A DNA stretch of 64,000 nt from Protula sp. h YS-2021 (GCA_949752745.1 OX457027.1:86497094-86561093); one strand, 5' to 3'. Shown: positions 23,501-32,025, counted from the stretch's first letter. Numbers and translations: made by a program. The notes: a model not told the origin generated them from the letters alone.

Positions 23501-26500
23501 TTGTATTTGCAAATATGTGACGTACTCTGAGACAGCAAACGCATGTTCATTGACGGCCTTGATGACGTCAACAAACTTGATTTTGGATGTAAGTGTGTGC
23601 CCATGGTAAATGATTGGCTCATTATTTGGACCATCCCAGCAATCAACTAGAACATTAAAAAAATTGTCATATAATTGTAACTTAGAAAAGACATAAAAAT
23701 TTTGAATGTTTGGAAATTGAAAAAAAAATGAAAAAAATTGACTATATTAAAAGCATATTTGTTGACTTGGATGCATTTCAATAGTTATTATATTCTGATA
23801 TAAACAAGCATCCTAAACACTGGTGGAGGAATAAGGACGTAGGCACTAACGCTCAACACACTTGCAGCCCCGCTTGAAGGCCTGGACATACATATCCACA
23901 CTACTCTTGCTTTTCAGCTGGTCTTTCGTAAGATACCTGTAAAATATAATAACTGACTGAAAGAAATGCTTCAAACATTGTATTGTCACAGGATGGCACA
24001 TACACAGTTAAGAACATATTCTGTGAGAGTAACAGATATTTAAGAATCATTGTGTAAGATTAACAGGCAATTTAAATATATTCTGCAAAATTCAGGTAAC
24101 TGAATGTATTTTTTAATTCCCAAGTGGTTGAAAATAAATTGTTAAACAGTGAAAAGACGAAAAAGGAGTTTATCGCAAAACAATAAAAAATTAGTGATTA
24201 CTGTCATTGTTTTACAGATAGTATTATTTTACACAGAACAGATTGCACGCATTCTGTCGCTCTTACGTGTTCTTGGACGTTGCCGTTGAACATCATTATA
24301 TGTTTGTTTACATGTTATTGGGTGTTACTAGTGAATGCCGCCATGTGTCTTTTACGCGGTGTAGGAAATTGCTAGGGAATGTCGCTGTGTAATGCTCATA
24401 TATTGTTGTACAAAGTTTATACCTTACTATATCGCTTACGTATTGTGGTACAAAACGAATGACGCCAGATGTCTCATACGTATTGTGGTTGAAAGTGAAT
24501 GCCGTTATGTATCTCTCACGTAATGTGGTATACAATGAACGTCGTTATATGTGACTCACGCATTGTTGTATACAATGCATGCTGCTATAAGTCGCTTACG
24601 TATTGTGGGATGTTGCTATGAAATAATGACTAAGCGGCTGGTTCATATCTTGGTACACAGTTTTGTGTTCTCTTCTAAATATCCACTGGTCTTCATCCAC
24701 CATGAAGTTAGTGAAGCCTATCGCGCTGAGATTGTATCCAGGCAACACAGGCTCAACGTCACGTATCCAAGCTTTCACTGCGTTGATGGTGACGGCCTCC
24801 TGCCAGAAATCACAACGACGACAACATAGAATAATAGCAAACACAAGGTATCACAGAATATGATAACATCATGCGACACACAACATAGTGTTCAAATGTT
24901 CAAAACCTATGTCAAATATTAGTTGGTTATGGTTGGTTACGAAGCGTTTACTGTCGTTTCAAGGTTTACCAAAAGTTAGTTATATTCCACATAAATATAT
25001 CTGACTTAACATCTGTAGAGATGCGCGAAATGGAGTTGTTTTTTACTGTGACTGACGCCGTCCCAAATTTATCTAAAAGACTATTACTACGGCCGTTACA
25101 TTTTACACTCTGTCTCTGTATCGCTTTAATTAACGTAATGCATGTTTTGAATGAATATACTGATATACTGATTTCATATCATATGCATCTGAAATAATCT
25201 GTAAGGAGAAAAAAATACTTGTTTCCTGATTTCGATTACACACAACAAGGTGAGCGGTCAGATTGGGCAAATACACTGACATTCATTGCCATTTTTTGGT
25301 GATACAGACCATGCATTTTCTAAGATCATCAAATAATATTTATATAATTTACCCACCTTAAGTGAAAACAAACTAAATTGTTTCTATTTTTAGTAAATTA
25401 AACACAAATAAAACTGATACTAAATAGTCTTATATGTTCTAGTCGAGTGGGGCACGTTGGCGTACCTTTTGTTCAGATACAACAAATTTGTGAAATTTCA
25501 CAGCCTTCAGAAATTTCTCAGCCTTTTCTTTATCTAAGACACTGGAACAAAGATATATAAGAACTCATGTAAAAGTATAGCAGAATAATTGTGGTTCTTG
25601 TAATTTAATATATATAAATGGTTATATACACTGGATGAAATATAGTTTACATAATGTCTACATTTTAAGTCCATGTACCTTTAAGTCTAGTGCATATATG
25701 TACGTATTCAGTTGAATTCATATGATGTCTGTTTCAGGAAAGGATAACTTTTTGATGTTTTTCAAGTTCGAGCCATATTTTTTACTGAAAATACCAATCT
25801 AAAATATGATACAATCATGTAATATAGGCGTGTGTATATACCATACTACTGCGAAGTAAAAAGTGGTGAATGGAATATTTGTGATGAGTCAGATATGTAT
25901 TTTAAGCCTTGCACTTGGCGTTCAGGATTCGTTTTAGAAATCCATGCGTGATAACCCGAAGACATAGAGAGGCGTACTCCAAAATAAACCGCTTGTGGAT
26001 ATAACCATAACTGTGTGTGAATGTGTGTGTTTGAGTAAAAACTATAAAACTTGATTAAAGGTGTGTAAGGTGGTCTTCATATGCACTGAGGTCCCTTGTT
26101 GAAAGTGTGCAGTCTGTTAAGTTATAATCTGTGCTTTGCACATACGAACTGCATATTCAGCATCTAGACCAGCTAGCATACTTTCTATGTACTTGGCCAC
26201 AAAACTTCTACAGTGTGTGATCTCGTTTTACACAAAACAACATGCTACTCACATGAGACATTTTGAGCTGTTACAGTTTCTCTACTTTATGCACCTCATT
26301 ATTTTCATTGATTTCTTTGTTTTATTACAAACTCAGTAATATCGTAAAACCCAAAATTTTTGTGCAGACTGATCCTTTGATGAAACACTGACTTGTACAC
26401 TTTCGTGCTTCTATATAGATTTTACTTTGCAGTTTTTTTAGTATATAAATACATCCCTGATTCATGAGTGTATGATCACAATTTTAAGCAAGGGGTTTCT

Positions 26501-29500
26501 CAGTGAAAATGTAGCTCGAACCTTAAAAACATCTAAAATTAAACCGAATATCGCTACACGTGGCGAAATAGCACTTGCAAGGGCACAGACAACATATTTG
26601 GTCAAAGACACATTTTTCAGTGTTTCGACATAATTGTCAGCTTCCGGATTATTAATTTGAATCTCAAATTCAATTTTCTAACCGTTTTTGAAATAATGGT
26701 CAACTTCCAGTTTTTGACTTTGACCATGATGGAGGAGGTCAAGATCACCGAGGTACCTCTTACATAACGTCTTTTAGGCCCAAAAGGGTCGAAAATAAGC
26801 TCAATGTCGCTGTATCTCTAACCGTTTACGAGATAACGGTCAACTTCCGGTTTTTGACCTTGACCATGATGGAGGTCAAGGTCACCGAGGTACCTCTTAT
26901 ATAACGTCTTTTAGGTAAAAGGGGTCGAAAATAAGCTCAAAATCGCTGTGTCTTTAACCGTTTTCGAGATAATAGTAAACTTCAGGTTTTTGACATTGTT
27001 CGTGACCCAGAAGGTCAAGGTCATTGAGGTACCTATGTAACGTTGTTTAGACTCAAAGGGTCGAAAATGAGCTCGAAATCGCTCTATCTTTAACCGTTTT
27101 CGACATAATAGTCAACTTCCGGTTTTTGACCTTGGTCGTGACCCAGAAGGTCAAGGTCACCGAGGTACCTCTTATGTAACGTTGTTTAGGCCCAAAGGGT
27201 AGAAAATGAACTCAAAATCGTTCCATCTCTAACCGTTTTCGAGATAATAGTCAACTCCCGGTTTTTGACCTTGATCGTGACCACGAAGGTCAAGGTCACC
27301 GAAGTTCCTCTTATGTAACGTTGTTTAGGCCCAAAGGGTAAAAAATGAGTTCAAAATCGCCCTATCTCTAACCGTTTTCGAGATGAGTCGGCCTGTCGTT
27401 AATGGCGCGTGAAGTCGCGTGACCTTTGACTTGACCCTCAAGGTCAAGGCTAGTGGTGAAAGTTTGCCCTTTACTGAGCATGTTTTATGTATTCAAACTG
27501 GGATTTGAGCACCTTTAAGGCTACTTTTCGTGATTAATCGGCGTTTCCAAAAATATTTTGATCTCACTTTGACCTTGACCTCTGAGGTTCAAGGTAAAAA
27601 AATTTGCGGATTTGACGACAACATTACCGTCTATGTCTCTGCCACATGCCGTCTTTCTACGACAAACTTTGAGGTAAATAATACTTTGATCTCAGTTTGA
27701 CCTTGACCTTCAAGGTCAAGGTAAAAAATTTTGCGGATTTTACGACATCTCATCGCCCTCTATCACTGTGCCAAATTTCATCGTCCTACGTCGAATAGCG
27801 TAGGAGTTTTCTGGAAACCTCCGTGACGGAAAAAAGAGAAGAAAAAACGAAAAAAGGGCAGAAATTTCTAGAAAAACTACAAACTTATACCCATTTGCAA
27901 ACGAAATTTACAAGTGGGAACAAGTGATCCTTTCATGAAGCGGCGTCTAGCTGATAGGCTTAGGCGATGATCTGAAATTCCTTTTACCTTTCAAAAACTT
28001 CGGTGATATCTGGCCTATAAGAAGCCGAATCCAGAAATTTCTTAAATAACTCGCCATTTAATGACGGTTCACTGGAGCTTTTCAAACCTGTAATAAGTTT
28101 GAAACATTTTTTACAAAGTAAAATATTTAGTATGCAGTAGCTAGCGTGGTTAATTCTACTAAATTTGCGACTGTAATTAATCCATGGCTTTTGGTGTCAC
28201 TGCTTTCTCATTTATTTTAAATACGTAAATCCAATTCAGTCACATACGTAATTATTTTGAGTACTATAGCATAACTACTAATTTTGAGAACTTTGTTATC
28301 AATTTCTTAACTTTCGTGTTATTTTAGTGCAGATTTTAAAACTTGACACATGCCAACAGATAAATTACGTTAAAGATATAAAAATACCTAATCCCGTTTC
28401 AGGAAACTGAATGATATATGTACAAAAAGGTCAATAACCTGCTTGCTTGCTAATACTGTTGAACATTTCCTTGGCATACACTTTGTCAGTACTTCGCCTG
28501 ACGTCATTGAGTAGCGTCACCGCCTCGGCCACGGTGACACTCCCCACCTCACCTGCGACACCCGCTTTCTCACACAGCTGTTCTCTCCAGCTTATTATCA
28601 GTTAAAGTAGGTATTAACGTAGCACTGGAGTTGCTATTTCATTGGTATCATGTTGTAGTGTGTTTAGAATGAGATTATTATGCATAACCCTCATTATATT
28701 TTGTGCAGTATTTGTTCTGAAGTGTACCCAGCAAAGAACCGACGTTGGTTGAAAAAGGGTTGGATTTTGGTCGCAATGACTTCACAACCATATTCTGAAT
28801 AAAATAAGGTTGTAAAATGGGTAGGATTACGTCACGACCTATTTTCCCAAAACCCGACTTTATTCCGGCGACGTCGATTTTCTGACTTCATTCCGACGTT
28901 GCAAAAATGACCAAACAGCGATGAACATTTATTATCGCTCACCGGGAATGGAAGTCATTTTGAAAAAGAGGAAGAAAAAACGTAATTTTTACATGAAAAT
29001 TTTAGAATTTCGATGGCGCGTCGGTATTTTTCTTCCTAGATTGTAAAAATTTACATGGAAAATGCTTTCGTATGTATTTCACAACAGCAGTTGCATGATT
29101 AATTATCTATTAATTATATAACTCTAGACGTGTCTAAGACTGGTCATTTCAAAGTGGTAAACCCGACGTCAGTTTCAGATCGGAATCCGACTTCGGTTCC
29201 AATTTCATATACAACATAAAACCGACTTAATTCGTCGGATTTAGGTCGGAACCCGACGTCATTCTGACGTTGACAACCCGACGTCGGTTCTATTTCATAC
29301 AGAACCAAAACCGGCGCGTGAGTCCGACTTCGGAAACGTCGGGTCACGACATCGACCCGACGTCATTCTGACGTCTTAATGTTTGCTGGGTATTGAAAAT
29401 ACTTTTTGCCTAATTGTATATTTAACACCAAAATTGTGAAAATCCGTTCTAAAATAATGGAATTAGAAATTAGTGAGTAAAAACATTCAGTATTTGCATT

Positions 29501-31304
29501 ATACTGCTTTTTCATGAATGTATTATATTTTGGAATTTATTAAGAATGTACAAGGATACGCGACATTAGAATCCTGAAGAACGCGGGAGAAGAGGTGATT
29601 GAGGGCGGAGAGCCACGCCGTCTTGACGGCCACGGATGGTGCTATGTATGTGATTGTTTCTCCCTTTGTTCCAACTGATACGTAGAAGCAGTTCTCAATC
29701 TACAAATATATAAACAAAAATATTAACATGTGATGTAATTTTACCCCCCTTAGGATCGATATTGTCTTGTTTTGTGTGCTTTCGTTTGGTTTTTAAAATG
29801 CTACATAACAGTGGTTTGGGAATGATTCACACAGATTCTCTTTCGGTATATTTTCTAAAAAAGCTGTTTGAGTCTTTAGTAAACACAAGTGGTTGACTTG
29901 TACACTGCCATAGGCGATATTACTGAAACTATACTTCCCATTTAGATTTAAATTTGCAGTTGTGTAGTATACTATTAAAAACTGTAGATCTAAGATAAAC
30001 AAAACAGTCATCCTGTCATCAACCTGATTAGTCAAACTGGAGGTTAAAAATAGGCATATACACTGAAGGAATATAGTTCACAGAATCCGTATTTTAAATG
30101 CACATGCACTTTTAAGTTTGTGTGTCTTCTCACAGAACTAGAAATGCTAACGTCACATTCCTATATTGGTCTTCTCACGGGGTTAGAAATGCTGACGTCA
30201 CATACCTGCGTGTGTCTTCGCACAGAGCTAGAAATGCTGACGTCACATACCTGCGTGTGTCTTCGCACAGAGCTAGAAATGCTGACGTCACATACCTGCG
30301 TGTGTCTTCGCACAGAGCTAGAAATGCTGACGTCACATACCTGCGTGTGTCTTCGCACAGAGCTAGAAATGCTGACGTCACATACCTGCGTGTGCCTTCG
30401 CACAGAGCTAGAAATGCTGACGTCACATACCTGCGTGTGTCTTCGCACAGAGCTAGAAATGCTGACGTCACATACCTGCGTGTGTCTTCGCACAGAGCTA
30501 GAAATGCTGACGTCACATACCTGCGTGTGTCTTCGCACAGAGCTAGAAATGCTGACGTCACATACCTGCGTGTGCCTTCGCACAGAGCTAGAAATGCTGA
30601 CGTCACATACCTGCGTGTGTCTTCGCACAGAGCTAGAAATGCTGACGTCACAACCTTCATGCACACTGACAACTGTGTCCAGGTCGAGGGCTGTAATTGA
30701 TCAATAAAATGAAGGCACTTGTCATGAAAGAGAGGCCATTAAACAAATAGGACCACAAAGGCGAGCAATAGAAATAGATGGTATCACAGAAACATAATTC
30801 ACGAAAACAAATTACATTATTAAAAATTCTTTAACATAACCTTAAAAAGGCGTTTCACAAAAGAAAAGAAAATTACTTTAATTATTGTAGATTGAACGAC
30901 CTTGTACAACAGCTTGGCATTAAAACTTTATTAACTTTCGTTTATTTTTATCAAGATTTCTGTAAAACAGGGTCCTCCACATGATGATCGATATGCAGAT
31001 CGCAGTGTCAATTAAGCCGATTCATCTTTTGTGCTTTTTCTGTATACAGCGTGTCTGACACATCTACACATTTACATATATAAATTGCCATGGCTTTATG
31101 TTTTAATGTTTATTTGGAAACCAAAAAGTTGGCGAAAGTATTGGCAATATTCTTCGTCTTTACCTTGTTTTGATTTGCTGGATCTGCCCCACTGTTTGGG
31201 ATTATACGGAGCGTATCTGAGATCAGTTTGAATACCATATCCTTGCGATATTGGGAAGATTTTATAATTCACTTCTGGTGTTAAAACTTCCTCTATATTG
31301 TCAT
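17302..31304 (-). CDS. Phosphoinositide-specific phospholipase C, delta-type layout; 19 exons located, 5' end missing
   Basis: The enzyme hydrolyses PtdIns(4,5)P2 to diacylglycerol and IP3. Domain order is PH (exons 1-3), EF-hands (4-7), X (7-11), acidic then basic linker (12-13), Y (14-17) and C2 (17-19). It ends right after C2, which fits the delta class and not beta, gamma, epsilon or long-tailed eta forms. All 19 junction phases agree, giving about 811 codons. By PLC-delta1 numbering I can place His311 and Asn312 (TSHNT), Glu341 and Asp343 (ELDCWDG), His356 (IYHGHT), Glu390 (SFENHC), two lysines (VKNKK), Ser522 (MSSFGE) and Arg549 (MARTYP). The gene is therefore predicted to be active, unlike PRIP-type inactive relatives. 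The N-terminal PH strand exon(s) and start codon were not found. Delta against a short eta form is not settled. Confidence 0.88.
17803..18510. repeat. TTAGGG-rich minisatellite in PLC intron 18
   Basis: About 700 bp built of phrases such as CCATGAGGTTAGGGCATGAG and GGCTAGGGTATGACGGCCA, in higher-order units of about 60-120 bp. More than a dozen TTAGGG hexamers occur, never in direct tandem. The array decays toward 18500. Confidence 0.9.
18626..18761 (-). CDS. PLC exon 18: C2 domain, first half
   Basis: Acceptor GACAG|GTTATC, donor CAATG|GTAACG, phase 0 to 1. It opens [15 protein letters not shown] and ends [11 protein letters not shown], the loop before the G.NP.W motif. The usual VDP calcium-loop motif is replaced by a charged KKEREVG run, so calcium binding by C2 may be weakened. 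Confidence 0.9.
18790..19150. repeat. Degenerate minisatellite in PLC intron 17
   Basis: Repeated phrases of the type GCTGTGGTGGCGAGGTGAA and CTGCACGCCC, about 33 bp apart. It is GC-richer than its surroundings. Confidence 0.7.
19482..19552 (-). CDS. PLC exon 17: Y-C2 junction
   Basis: Acceptor TTTCAG|CTCAAG, donor TCAAG|GTAAGC, phase 1 to 0. It encodes [17 protein letters not shown], which leads into the first C2 strand. Confidence 0.9.
19608..19726. repeat. (GATA)/(GACA) microsatellite in PLC intron 16
   Basis: Mixed GATA and GACA tetramers over about 120 bp. Confidence 0.95.
19784..19836 (-). pseudogene. Partial tandem copy of PLC exon 16 with its donor
   Basis: The minus strand reads [15 protein letters not shown] followed by CACAG|GTACCT, a diverged copy of the [14 protein letters not shown] end and donor of exon 16. 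The 61-bp offset is out of frame with the true exon, and there is a stop between them. It looks like a decoy donor left by a duplication. Confidence 0.8.
19847..19954 (-). CDS. PLC exon 16: Y domain core
   Basis: Acceptor GAACAG|TTGCAC, donor CACAG|GTAATT, phase 1 to 1. It encodes [19 protein letters not shown] and [17 protein letters not shown], the signature end of the Y domain. Its 3' half and donor are duplicated 61 bp downstream (19784-19836). Confidence 0.95.
20249..20428 (-). CDS. PLC exon 15: Y domain, with GC donor
   Basis: Acceptor CACAG|ATGAAC, phase 1. It encodes [14 protein letters not shown] (Ser522 equivalent), [20 protein letters not shown] (Arg549 equivalent) and WNSGIQL. 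The only junction that keeps frame and sense with exon 16 is TTAG|GCATGT, a GC donor. The first 30 bp and the acceptor lie in a 147-bp tandem duplication. Confidence 0.92.
20399..20692. repeat. 147-bp tandem duplication across the acceptor of PLC exon 15
   Basis: Two copies, 20399-20545 and 20546-20692, each start at TCCAAACGAAG and contain intron end, CACAG acceptor and about 30 bp of exon. The upstream copy reads YEISSFGE in place of YEMSSFGE and then runs into intron sequence. The copies differ at scattered sites. Confidence 0.9.
20747..20834 (-). CDS. PLC exon 14: start of Y domain
   Basis: Acceptor TCGTAG|GCTGCC, donor ACACT|GTAGGT, phase 0 to 1. It encodes [20 protein letters not shown], the conserved LSDLV.Y...V.F opening of the Y half-barrel. 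Confidence 0.92.
20902..21098 (-). CDS. PLC exon 13: Ser/Lys-rich X-Y linker
   Basis: Acceptor TTGTAG|GCAATG, donor CAACAG|GTAAAA, phase 1 to 0. Linker sequence contains [20 protein letters not shown] and SSSKKK. It is low in conservation, and identity rests on phase and position. Confidence 0.75.
21364..21502 (-). CDS. PLC exon 12: acidic X-Y linker
   Basis: Acceptor TTTTAG|AACAAA, donor AAATG|GTAAAT, phase 0 to 1. It encodes [20 protein letters not shown] and a run of Glu and Lys. In PLCs this negatively charged linker shields the active site. Confidence 0.88.
22795..22879 (-). CDS. PLC exon 11: end of X domain
   Basis: Acceptor CCCAG|AAATAT, donor TTAAG|GTATTT, phase 2 to 0. The length between exon 10 and the VKNKK motif fits PLC-delta1, and the two lysines match the phosphate-binding pair. 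The stretch [12 protein letters not shown] is unusual for the family, so the left edge is a best guess. Confidence 0.6.
23080..23169 (-). CDS. PLC exon 10: X domain, FENHC motif
   Basis: Acceptor TTATAG|GTACCC, phase 2. It encodes [20 protein letters not shown] and KHLVEVLGG. The Glu of FENHC is the Glu390 calcium ligand. The 3' edge is less sure: donor AC|GTCGAT (used here) keeps frame with exon 11, whereas the stronger-looking GGAG|GTACGT four bases earlier does not. Confidence 0.85.
23526..23646 (-). CDS. PLC exon 9: X domain, LDCWDG and HGHT motifs
   Basis: Acceptor CTAG|TTGATT, donor TCAGA|GTACGT, phase 1 to 2. It encodes [20 protein letters not shown]. Asp343 and catalytic His356 equivalents are present. 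Confidence 0.95.
23851..23936 (-). CDS. PLC exon 8: X domain
   Basis: Acceptor TTACAG|GTATCT, donor GAGC|GTTAGT, phase 2 to 1. It encodes [20 protein letters not shown] and KRGCKCVE. The final Glu corresponds to Glu341. Confidence 0.92.
24255..24599 (-). repeat. Degenerate 40-45 bp tandem array carrying repeated splice donors (PLC exon 7)
   Basis: On the minus strand the units follow the exon 7 donor. The donor-equivalent hexamers are GTAAGC (24594-24599, the real one), GTGAGT (24554), GTGAGA (24514), GTATGA (24474), GTAAGC (24434), ATGAGC (24394, GT lost), GTAAAA (24350), GTAAAC (24306) and GTAAGA (24261). The first five steps are exactly 40 bp, the rest 44-45. The surrounding CCACAATAC core is kept in several units. 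Confidence 0.8.
24600..24799 (-). CDS. PLC exon 7: last EF-hand and start of catalytic X domain
   Basis: Acceptor TGGCAG|GAGGCC, donor AATAC|GTAAGC, phase 0 to 2. It encodes [12 protein letters not shown] (last EF-hand), then [20 protein letters not shown], ending in HNT. That His and Asn correspond to His311 and the calcium ligand Asn312 of PLC-delta1. The donor is the first unit of a degenerate tandem donor array. Read-through past it meets TAA at once, so use of a later donor would truncate the protein. Confidence 0.92.
25466..25541 (-). CDS. PLC exon 6: EF-hand region
   Basis: Acceptor TTCCAG|TGTCTT, donor CAAAAG|GTACGC, phase 2 to 0. It encodes [20 protein letters not shown] and then VVSEQK, matching the L...EL..FL...Q segment of the PLC EF-hand lobe. 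Confidence 0.85.
26572..27921. repeat. TGACCTTGACC interspersed repeat, copy 2, in PLC intron 5
   Basis: The longest copy, with about five internal units of roughly 150 bp. It starts with CACTTGCAA just after a CGCTACACGTGGCG hairpin and ends with TTTACAAGTGGGAA. Same 3' body as copy 1. Confidence 0.85.
27988..28087 (-). CDS. PLC exon 5: EF-hand region
   Basis: Acceptor TTACAG|GTTTGA, donor GAAAG|GTAAAA, phase 1 to 2. It encodes [20 protein letters not shown], matching the second EF-hand lead-in to the RPEI.E.F motif. Confidence 0.85.
28439..28590 (-). CDS. PLC exon 4: EF-hand region start
   Basis: Acceptor ATAAG|CTGGAG, donor AGCAG|GTTATT, phase 2 to 1. It begins [10 protein letters not shown], the motif following the PH domain in PLC-delta, and continues [13 protein letters not shown]. 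The calcium-loop acidic residues of EF1 look reduced, as in many PLCs. Confidence 0.8.
28727..29390. mobile_element. CCCAGCAAA MITE, copy A, in PLC intron 3
   Basis: About 664 bp, with termini CCCAGCAAA and TTTGCTGGG flanked by TA. The interior is rich in CCGACGTCGG-type phrases and contains AAAAAGAGGAAGAAAAAACG. No transposase frame. Near-identical body to copy B at 42802-43498. Confidence 0.85.
29560..29699 (-). CDS. PLC exon 3: C-terminal PH strands and helix
   Basis: Acceptor TTGTAG|ATTGAG, donor GTCGC|GTATCC, phase 0 to 2. It encodes [20 protein letters not shown] and then a helix with W and L positions ([12 protein letters not shown]), the usual PH end. Confidence 0.85.
30148..30655. 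repeat. 45-bp tandem array with CRE octamers and repeated splice donors
   Basis: Eleven perfect TGACGTCA octamers lie at exact 45-bp steps from 30193 to 30643, with a twelfth changed to TAACGTCA at 30148. On the minus strand ten units carry CAG|GTATGT (GTATGT at 30200-30205 and every 45 bp up to 30605-30610). Units are nearly identical; two have the same T-to-C change. The unit length is a multiple of three and the minus frame is open across the whole array. Confidence 0.97.
30611..30690 (-). CDS. PLC exon 2: PH strand, ending in a tandem donor array
   Basis: Acceptor TTACAG|CCCTCG joins in phase 1 to read [13 protein letters not shown], the conserved PH strand of PLC-delta (I..I.EVR.G). With the nearest donor (CAG|GTATGT, GT at 30610) the exon is 80 bp and ends in phase 0 with SSSVRRHTQ, joining cleanly to ENCFYVSVG of exon 3. 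The donor is the first of ten identical copies at 45-bp spacing. Which one is used cannot be told from the sequence. Confidence 0.75.
31164..31304 (-). CDS. PLC exon 1 (first located): middle of PH domain
   Basis: Acceptor TTTCAG|ATGACA and donor AACAAG|GTAAAG, phase 1 to phase 1. It encodes [19 protein letters not shown] near its end, matching the PH segment that precedes the conserved I..V.EG strand. The earlier PH strand must come from an exon upstream that I could not find. Confidence 0.7.
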
Positions 31305-31385
31305 CTGAAACACGCAAGCTACTGTTAGTTCAAAACAAATACAAGAAACTCTCATGTTAGTGTGTAACCTAATTTATGTATTTTT

Positions 31386-31780
31386 CCCTTTGAATGAATC
31401 AATACTGCACTAAATGGTTTATTTCCTGAGTCACCGGTCTGGATTCTACACTAAGTGGTTTATTTCCTGAGTCACAGGTCTGGAATCTACACTAAGTGGT
31501 TTATTTCCTGAGTCATAGGTCTGGATTCTACACTAAGTGGTTTATTTCCTGAGTAACAGGTCTGGATTCTACACTAAGTGGTTTATTTCCTGTTTCACAG
31601 GTCTGGATTCTACATTAAGTAGTTTATTTCCTGAGTCACAGGTATGGATTCTACACTAAGTGGTTTATTTCCTGAGTCACAGGTCTGGATTCTACACTAA
31701 GTCGTTTATTTCCTGAGTCACAGGTCTGGATTCTACACTAAGTGGTTGATTTCATGAGTCACAAGTCTGGATTCTACAGT
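31386..31780. repeat. 41-bp tandem array with AP-1 heptamers
   Basis: Nine units of the type TGGTTTATTTCCTGAGTCAC plus AGGTCTGGATTCTACACTAAG. TGAGTCA is perfect at 31427, 31468, 31509, 31632, 31673, 31714 and 31755, and changed at 31550 and 31591. It lies about 90 bp upstream (in gene sense) of PLC exon 1. Confidence 0.95.
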
Positions 31781-31907
31781 GACAGCTCCAGTGTATGAGT
31801 GTGGGTGGTACGGGGGGGGGGGTTAGTCATGGGTTGCAAAACCCCTTAAATAAAGAAAAACTGTAAAAAAAGCTTGTTAGCTTCTCCTTTTTGAGTCGGT
31901 GTGAGCC

Positions 31908-32025
31908 TAGTGTATGTCTAGTGTATGTCTAGTGTGTGCCTAGTGTATGCCTAGTGTATGTCTAGTGTATGCCTAATGTATGTCTAGTGTATGCCTAGTG
32001 TATACCTAGTGTATGCCTAGGGTAG
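31908..32025. repeat. 11-bp tandem repeat (CTAGTGTATGC/T)
   Basis: About ten copies of CTAGTGTATGC or CTAGTGTATGT, ending at CTAGGGTAGAC. Confidence 0.95.

Noticed and set aside
30148..30655. CRISPR-like array
   Set aside because: Units are contiguous with no unique spacers, and the sequence is a eukaryotic minisatellite overlapping a splice junction.
30120..30707. Long repetitive open frames on both strands across the 45-bp array as separate genes
   Set aside because: All frames stay open because the 45-bp unit is a multiple of three. Only the minus frame continuing from PLC exon 2 has independent support.
17302..31304. Inactive PLC-like (PRIP) protein
   Set aside because: PRIP proteins lack key catalytic residues; here both catalytic His, the calcium ligands and the substrate-binding Ser and Arg equivalents are present.
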